From Mytilus edulis (taxonomy: Eukaryota; Mollusca; Bivalvia; Mytilida; Mytilidae): a stretch of DNA of 64,000 bases. The stretch spans positions 73,211,960 through 73,275,959 of the forward strand of contig NC_092345.1 in the NCBI RefSeq assembly GCF_963676685.1, given 5' to 3'. Made by a program: the position numbers and the translations under genes. Below the pieces are notes generated by a model. It was not told where the DNA came from. It saw nothing but the letters and a program-made list of their open reading frames with translations, and did not search any database. Below, one piece after another: positions 59,901-64,000 of this stretch (position 1 is its first letter; each line of letters opens with the position of its first letter).

Positions 59901-62900
59901 ATAGGTTTAGCTATAAATTCCTTTACAATAAATGATTCACTTTGTTATGAATCATCACTGTTTATGCTAAAATGGTACAAAAGCAAAATGTAAGCACTCG
60001 TGGTAAAAGTCTTGAACTTACTTTAAAGCATTACAAATGAAGATACAAGATTGTTAAGAACCTTTCAAACATGTTTGCTAAAGAATTACATTTCAGGAAT
60101 AAACAATATTTTAGTGTGTTCTATTGTGATATTACCTACCTTTTCTATGAACTTGTACACATTGTTCTCTAAAATGAACTGTTATATTGTAGGTTGTGAA
60201 GGATGCTAAGATAGCTATCTTAACATGTCCTTTTGAACCACCTAAACCAAAGACCAAACACGGGTTAGAGGTCAAGTCTGTTGAGGATTACAGAAAACTT
60301 AGACAGTATGAAATGGAAAAATTTGACCTCATGGTCAAGCAGGTACTGGAATTCACTTGGTTGAAAAGATTTTTATATTGTTGATTTTTTCAACGATTTT
60401 CATTTCAGCTTAATTCATTTTATTGTTCCTCAGCCAAAAATAATAATTTGCTCTATGGAAACAGCTTTAATTACACCTTATTAATATCACTATTAGTTTT
60501 TACAAGTATATTATGTTTTGTCAAATTTAAAAATTGCACATTAAATTAGCTCAATCTTGTTTGTTTGTTATGTTAAGTTCTAGTCCCAAAATTTACCCAA
60601 CAATGGCAACATTTAGAAATGTTGAACCTTTACAGCTGATTAATTTAACCCTTTTAATCAGTTCCACATGTACAAGTCTAGAGGTGTTCCGAAAAACGGA
60701 AAAATATTATTGGGCAATTTTGACTTGCTCTGGTTCATCTTTTCATTTACTTTGAATGATACATTGTCTATATTTGGTCAGTAAAACACCGCATGGTATA
60801 CATGTTTGTGAAATTAGCATGGTTCATTGACCAACATTAATGTGCAGTATTGTTAGGAAAATGATTGAAATATTGTTGTAAACTATAAAGCTATATTGAT
60901 AAGTTTGTGAAATATTCATCTTCATTTTAAAAATTTTGGCTTGTTACCAAAGTAAGGAATTTTTGTCAGGATAGAATGTAATTGAGAAAAATCACACCTG
61001 AATTAAAAAGTTCCCTTAATTTTTTACAGGTTAAAGATGCTGGTTCAAACTTAGTAATATGTCAGTGGGGATTTGATGATGAAGCTAATCATTTACTATT
61101 ACAAAAAGAATTGCCTGCTGTTAGATGGGTTGGAGGACCAGAAATAGAGGTAAGAATTCTCTCTCACTTATGTATCTTCATTCAACATTATATAAAAATG
61201 CTGGATATTGAGTTGATGGAAGAACTTGATCTTTTTTTTATAACTTGGAATTTGCTGTTTATATTAATGCAAATATTGGATAGATTTTAACTTGGAAGTA
61301 ACGGATAGGAATTAATAATAACAATAGGTTGTTATTTATAACCTGCAGAGTTCTGTAACTAAAGTCGAAGGATTTATCTGTGACAAGACCTTTTTGGTTG
61401 CTATCAGTGTAACTACTGTTGTAAAATGGCATCTGGAATTTTTTTATCAGTTTCTTGATTTGAACGAGTCACAATTTCTACCAAAAGAAAAAGAATGTGT
61501 GTATACAACTTGAATATTGGGATTAGAATGTCAATAACTACAACAGTCTATCATGAAAAATTATACTTATATGCCCCCACTATAGCGGGAAATAAAATTA
61601 ATGTTCACATGCGGCATTTAAAAAAAATTGTTTGAACATGCATCTTTTGTCCTTTGGCTCTGTGAAGATGTCAGATTTTTAATCTGTTCCTTTGGTTGGC
61701 TACTATACAGAACATTTTATCCCACTGGTTCATATTTTAAATGTTTTATTCCTCTGCTGTACAGTTTTACATTGTATAATTAGACATTTTAAGTAAATTT
61801 GTTCAAATCTGTTAACTGGGTCCATGGTGTTTTGATATTTACATAGGTTTTCTAGGCCACACCAATTTAATTCCTAGTTCGATGGACCCGCCAGCACAAT
61901 TTTTTTTAATATTCCCGCTTCCCACATCCAGAAATGTATTCGTGTCATTTTCCCATGCCACTCTTTTTATAAACATCAAAAAGATGAAAAGCGATAGCAA
62001 GAGCGTTTTAGTCAACGTCAAATGTAGCCCTTTAAACTGTTTCAGACATTGACACAGATTTATTATCAAAGTCAACAAATAAATAATGCTGTTGGATGTT
62101 CATTATTAGAATTAAGTATGCAGGAGGAGAAGTGTTGCCTTTAACTGCAATATTGTTTGCTGGCGGAACAAAAAAAAAGAACAAAAAAAGACATGGCCGT
62201 GTATCTAGTTATAGGTCATTTCCTGGCCTTGGAAGAGCAAAGTTTCTATCACATGGCAATTCAATGGAGATCAATAAAGCAGTTGAAATAATTATTCAAT
62301 TATTCAGTTCAAGATATGATGTCTCAGAAACTAATATATATTAAGCGAACAACAATTCAGATTATCTCCTTACCTTATATTGTTTAATATTGAAAAATTT
62401 AATTTGATTGAAAAAAGTATTGAAAAACTTTATAAAACTGGCCGTGCTTTGCATGAAATAATAAAACCAGTCTCAGACAAAAAACCATTGCCCTCCCCCC
62501 CACCTCACCCATATACACACATTGAAGTCAAATGGTTGTCTAATACATGAAGTCATAAATGTGCTTCAAATAAAAGTAGGCAATAAGACAATAAGACAAT
62601 ATTTATTAGCACAAACACATTTACAATAAATGGTTATTGCATTACATGTCTTGGTGAACAGGGAAAAAAAGCACTGGGCAGTTGATAAAGTAATGTCAAA
62701 ACACAAGTGGTAAATCAAGTTTATGCCATCTTGTTATGATTAATATTGTGTGAACCTATGATTTTATGTTTACATAAAAAATATATAAATGCTCGCCTTT
62801 ACTTTTCAAATTTTTTTTCAAATTTTTATTAAAATTTTCTAATTGCTCGCTTGCCCAACTTTTTTGGGTGAAAAAAAACGTAGAACAAGAAATGAAATTG

Positions 62901-64000
62901 GTGTGGCCCTATGTAGAATTTTTAGGATGTTTTGATATGAGATGGATGTTTTTGTAAATTTCTCTTATTTAAAAGGCTAGATACCACAAATATATTCCAA
63001 ATTACTTTTTTTTTTGTCCGATCTTAATAAAACTATTTTTTATATTTTTTTCCATCTGCAATAACATACCAACAACAAAAGATTTAATGTAAGTAAAGTT
63101 GTTATTTTATATTTTTATTGGACAGTTAATAGCCATTGCTACAGGTGGAAGAATTGTTCCAAGATTTGAAGAATTAACAAAAGAAAAATTAGGGAAAGCA
63201 GGAATAGTTAAAGAATTACAATTTGGTACCACCAAAGACAGAATGTTAGTGATTGAGGAATGTCAGAACTCTAGAGCTGTTACTATATTTATCAGGGGAG
63301 GTAACAAGATGGTAGGTATTTTTAAGTCATTTGATACACTTGCATAATACAATTGCAGGGTATTAGGATTTTATCTGTTGTAGCACTGTATAAAAGAATA
63401 CAACCACACACGAACCAAACCAAGTATATTTTTTTTCTTCAAAAATGTGGAAAAATTACTTTCCTTAATGATTGAGCATACAAAGAAATGCATGAGAATA
63501 ACTGTTAATTCCCTTTGCATATAAGATTCTGCTATTAAAAAGATTCAAGTTCTATGTATCATCTTATTTCATTAGAATAGATCTACATTGCTACTTAATA
63601 TTAAATAAATAAATTTATAAAATTTTGAAGATCAACCTTATAATATAATATGTCAATTTGCATTTGTATTTCAGAAATAAATGTTTTTAGTTGAAATGCC
63701 TGTATGGTTGTTTTAGGTGTTAGCAAGTGAAAAAATGTGTATTTTTAGTAGAAATAATTTGAATACCGGAAATGATTCCAGAACACTTCAATGTCATTAA
63801 AAATGTTTAAACAGTAAAAAAGGAAAAGGCTTTGAATGTATAAATGAAAAAAGTAATGTATAATTATTTTTTCAGATTGTAGAGGAAGGAAAAAGAAGTA
63901 TACATGATGCATTATGTGTGATACGTAACTTGGTTAGAGATAACAGAATTGTTTTTGGTGGAGGTGCTCCAGAAATCTCATGCTCAGTAGCTGTAGCTAA
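53880..64000 (+). CDS. CCT5: T-complex protein 1 subunit epsilon (CCT5), 3' part outside the window
   Basis: Eight exons (53880-53984, 56811-57036, 57731-57929, 59675-59867, 60193-60342, 61030-61149, 63126-63311, 63876 to the edge) join in frame to give 434 residues, about four fifths of the usual 541. The product is one of eight subunits of the cytosolic TRiC/CCT ring, which folds actin, tubulin and other clients using ATP. Group II chaperonin motifs are intact: SLGPKG (51-56), TNDGAT (71-76), GDGTTG (103-108, with the catalytic Asp), and the subunit-specific stretch [12 protein letters not shown]. The N-terminus [14 protein letters not shown] and the block [14 protein letters not shown] are epsilon-specific. 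Nothing is disrupted. Confidence 0.97.
54212..54732. mobile_element. 521-bp foldback element with GGACAAAAAGTCAC arms and 8-bp target duplication
   Basis: Flanked by TAATGATA at 54204-54211 and 54733-54740. The left arm has five copies of AGGACAAAAAGTCAC or variants (54219-54302). The right arm has five copies of GTGACTTTTTGTCC (54653-54725). The centre is AT-rich and non-coding. It sits in CCT5 intron 1; an ORF over the left arm with repeated CDFLS is a by-product. Confidence 0.85.
54840..55465. repeat. Inverted repeat pair around TTGGACTAGT/ACTAGTCCAAAT
   Basis: ACTAGTCCAAATAATTATGA and CGTCTTGAAAGGCTATTATG at 54839-54879 recur reversed at 55415-55459 (AATAGCCTTTCAAGACGTCA, TAATTATTTGGACTAGT). 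This outlines a 620-bp non-coding element in CCT5 intron 1. Confidence 0.75.
55690..56050 (-). pseudogene. LINE reverse-transcriptase C-terminal remnant in CCT5 intron 1
   Basis: Minus-strand frames read [20 protein letters not shown] then, after a frameshift, [20 protein letters not shown] and PGAIPATNA. YSFxPRTxxxWNxLP is the hallmark tail of non-LTR polymerases of this type. A stop in the first segment and the frameshift show the copy is dead. Confidence 0.8.
56811..57036 (+). CDS. CCT5: CCT5 exon 2
   Basis: 226 nt, acceptor TTTTCCAG, donor GTTG|GTAAGT, phase 0 to phase 1. It encodes residues 36-110 with the nucleotide-binding SLGPKG, TNDGAT and GDGTTG motifs. Confidence 0.97.
57731..57929 (+). 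CDS. CCT5: CCT5 exon 3
   Basis: 199 nt, acceptor TTTTACAG, donor AAAT|GTAAGC, phase 1 to phase 2. It encodes [20 protein letters not shown] through TLGSK, equatorial domain. Confidence 0.97.
58960..59630 (+). mobile_element. Probable DNA-transposon remnant in CCT5 intron 3
   Basis: GACTGATTTTCC near the left edge faces GGAAAATCACTG at about 59614-59625. The inside has an ORF from 59322 reading [20 protein letters not shown], then [10 protein letters not shown], 55 codons, basic, like the first exon of a transposase or zinc-finger protein. No clear target duplication; class uncertain. Confidence 0.4.
59675..59867 (+). CDS. CCT5: CCT5 exon 4
   Basis: 193 nt, acceptor TTTTTCAG, donor AAG|GTAAAG, phase 2 to phase 0. 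It encodes [18 protein letters not shown] through [14 protein letters not shown], intermediate and apical domain. Confidence 0.97.
60193..60342 (+). CDS. CCT5: CCT5 exon 5
   Basis: 50 codons in phase 0, acceptor ATTGTAG, donor CAG|GTACTG. It contains [19 protein letters not shown], the apical-domain stretch characteristic of the epsilon subunit. Confidence 0.97.
61030..61149 (+). CDS. CCT5: CCT5 exon 6
   Basis: 40 codons in phase 0, acceptor TTTTTACAG, donor GAG|GTAAGA. It encodes [20 protein letters not shown] through RWVGGPEIE. Confidence 0.97.
63126..63311 (+). CDS. CCT5: CCT5 exon 7
   Basis: 62 codons in phase 0, acceptor TTGGACAG, donor ATG|GTAGGT. It encodes [20 protein letters not shown] through FIRGGNKM. 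Confidence 0.97.
63876..64000 (+). CDS. CCT5: CCT5 exon 8 (cut by window edge)
   Basis: Acceptor TTTTTTCAG, then [20 protein letters not shown] through [10 protein letters not shown], the return of the equatorial domain with its Gly-rich ATP-site loop. The exon continues beyond base 64000. Confidence 0.95.
   Translation, partial: MVEEGKRSIHDALCVIRNLVRDNRIVFGGGAPEISCSVAVA

Larger units (their letters stand above)
60343..63875. other. CCT5 introns 5 to 7, non-coding apart from exons
   Basis: AT-rich introns. Short ORFs such as 62096-62344 show no relatives. Around 61850-62000 there is a CCCGCTTCCCACATCCA block that may be a diverged dispersed repeat. Confidence 0.45.

Noticed and set aside
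62096..62344. 82-codon plus-strand ORF in CCT5 intron 6
   Set aside because: Not needed for the CCT5 frame (exon 6 joins exon 7 in phase 0 with family sequence) and no relatives are recognised.

Overview
This is AT-rich animal genomic DNA with large introns, GT..AG splice junctions and very many dispersed repeats. The repeat families and the proteins point to a marine bivalve, most likely a mussel (Mytilus-like). That placement rests on recognising repeats by eye, not on a search.

Three real genes can be supported. (1) A CNC-family bZIP transcription factor lies on the minus strand (14797-35016). It has seven shared coding exons and two alternative first coding exons. One first exon (33561-34139) encodes an NRF1/TCF11-type N-terminus with a membrane helix. 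The other (34966-35016) encodes a 17-residue NRF2-type N-terminus. Both join in phase 0 to the exon that begins [16 protein letters not shown], so a single mussel gene appears able to make both kinds of protein that vertebrates make from NFE2L1 and NFE2L2. (2) A three-exon minus-strand gene (49422-53440) encodes a 144-residue orthologue of the sperm microtubule inner protein SPMIP11 (TEX49). (3) CCT5, the epsilon subunit of the cytosolic chaperonin TRiC/CCT, starts at 53880 on the plus strand. Its first eight exons are visible and it runs off the right end of the window. Genes 2 and 3 are head to head across 439 bp that contain two ETS-type sites and a possible RFX half-site.

Layout: 1-9300 has no recognised gene and is a mosaic of repeats: a palindromic GTTGGGCCAAC array, a 232-bp element, a 1.15-kb foldback element, tRNA-derived SINE pieces and reverse-transcriptase remnants. 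9300-14796 is mostly featureless AT-rich sequence downstream of the CNC stop codon and may include its 3' UTR. 14797-35016 is the CNC gene, whose introns carry tandem and dispersed repeats and a piggyBac-type MITE. 35030-49400 has no recognised intact gene but carries two degenerate hAT transposons, a LINE tail and a 2.7-kb inverted-repeat element. 49422-64000 holds SPMIP11 and CCT5; the CCT5 introns contain a foldback element with an 8-bp target duplication and a LINE remnant.

The observation most worth following up is the dual-start CNC gene together with its dense field of N-glycosylation sequons. The second is the recurrence of short elements whose arms are built of tandem repeats facing each other.
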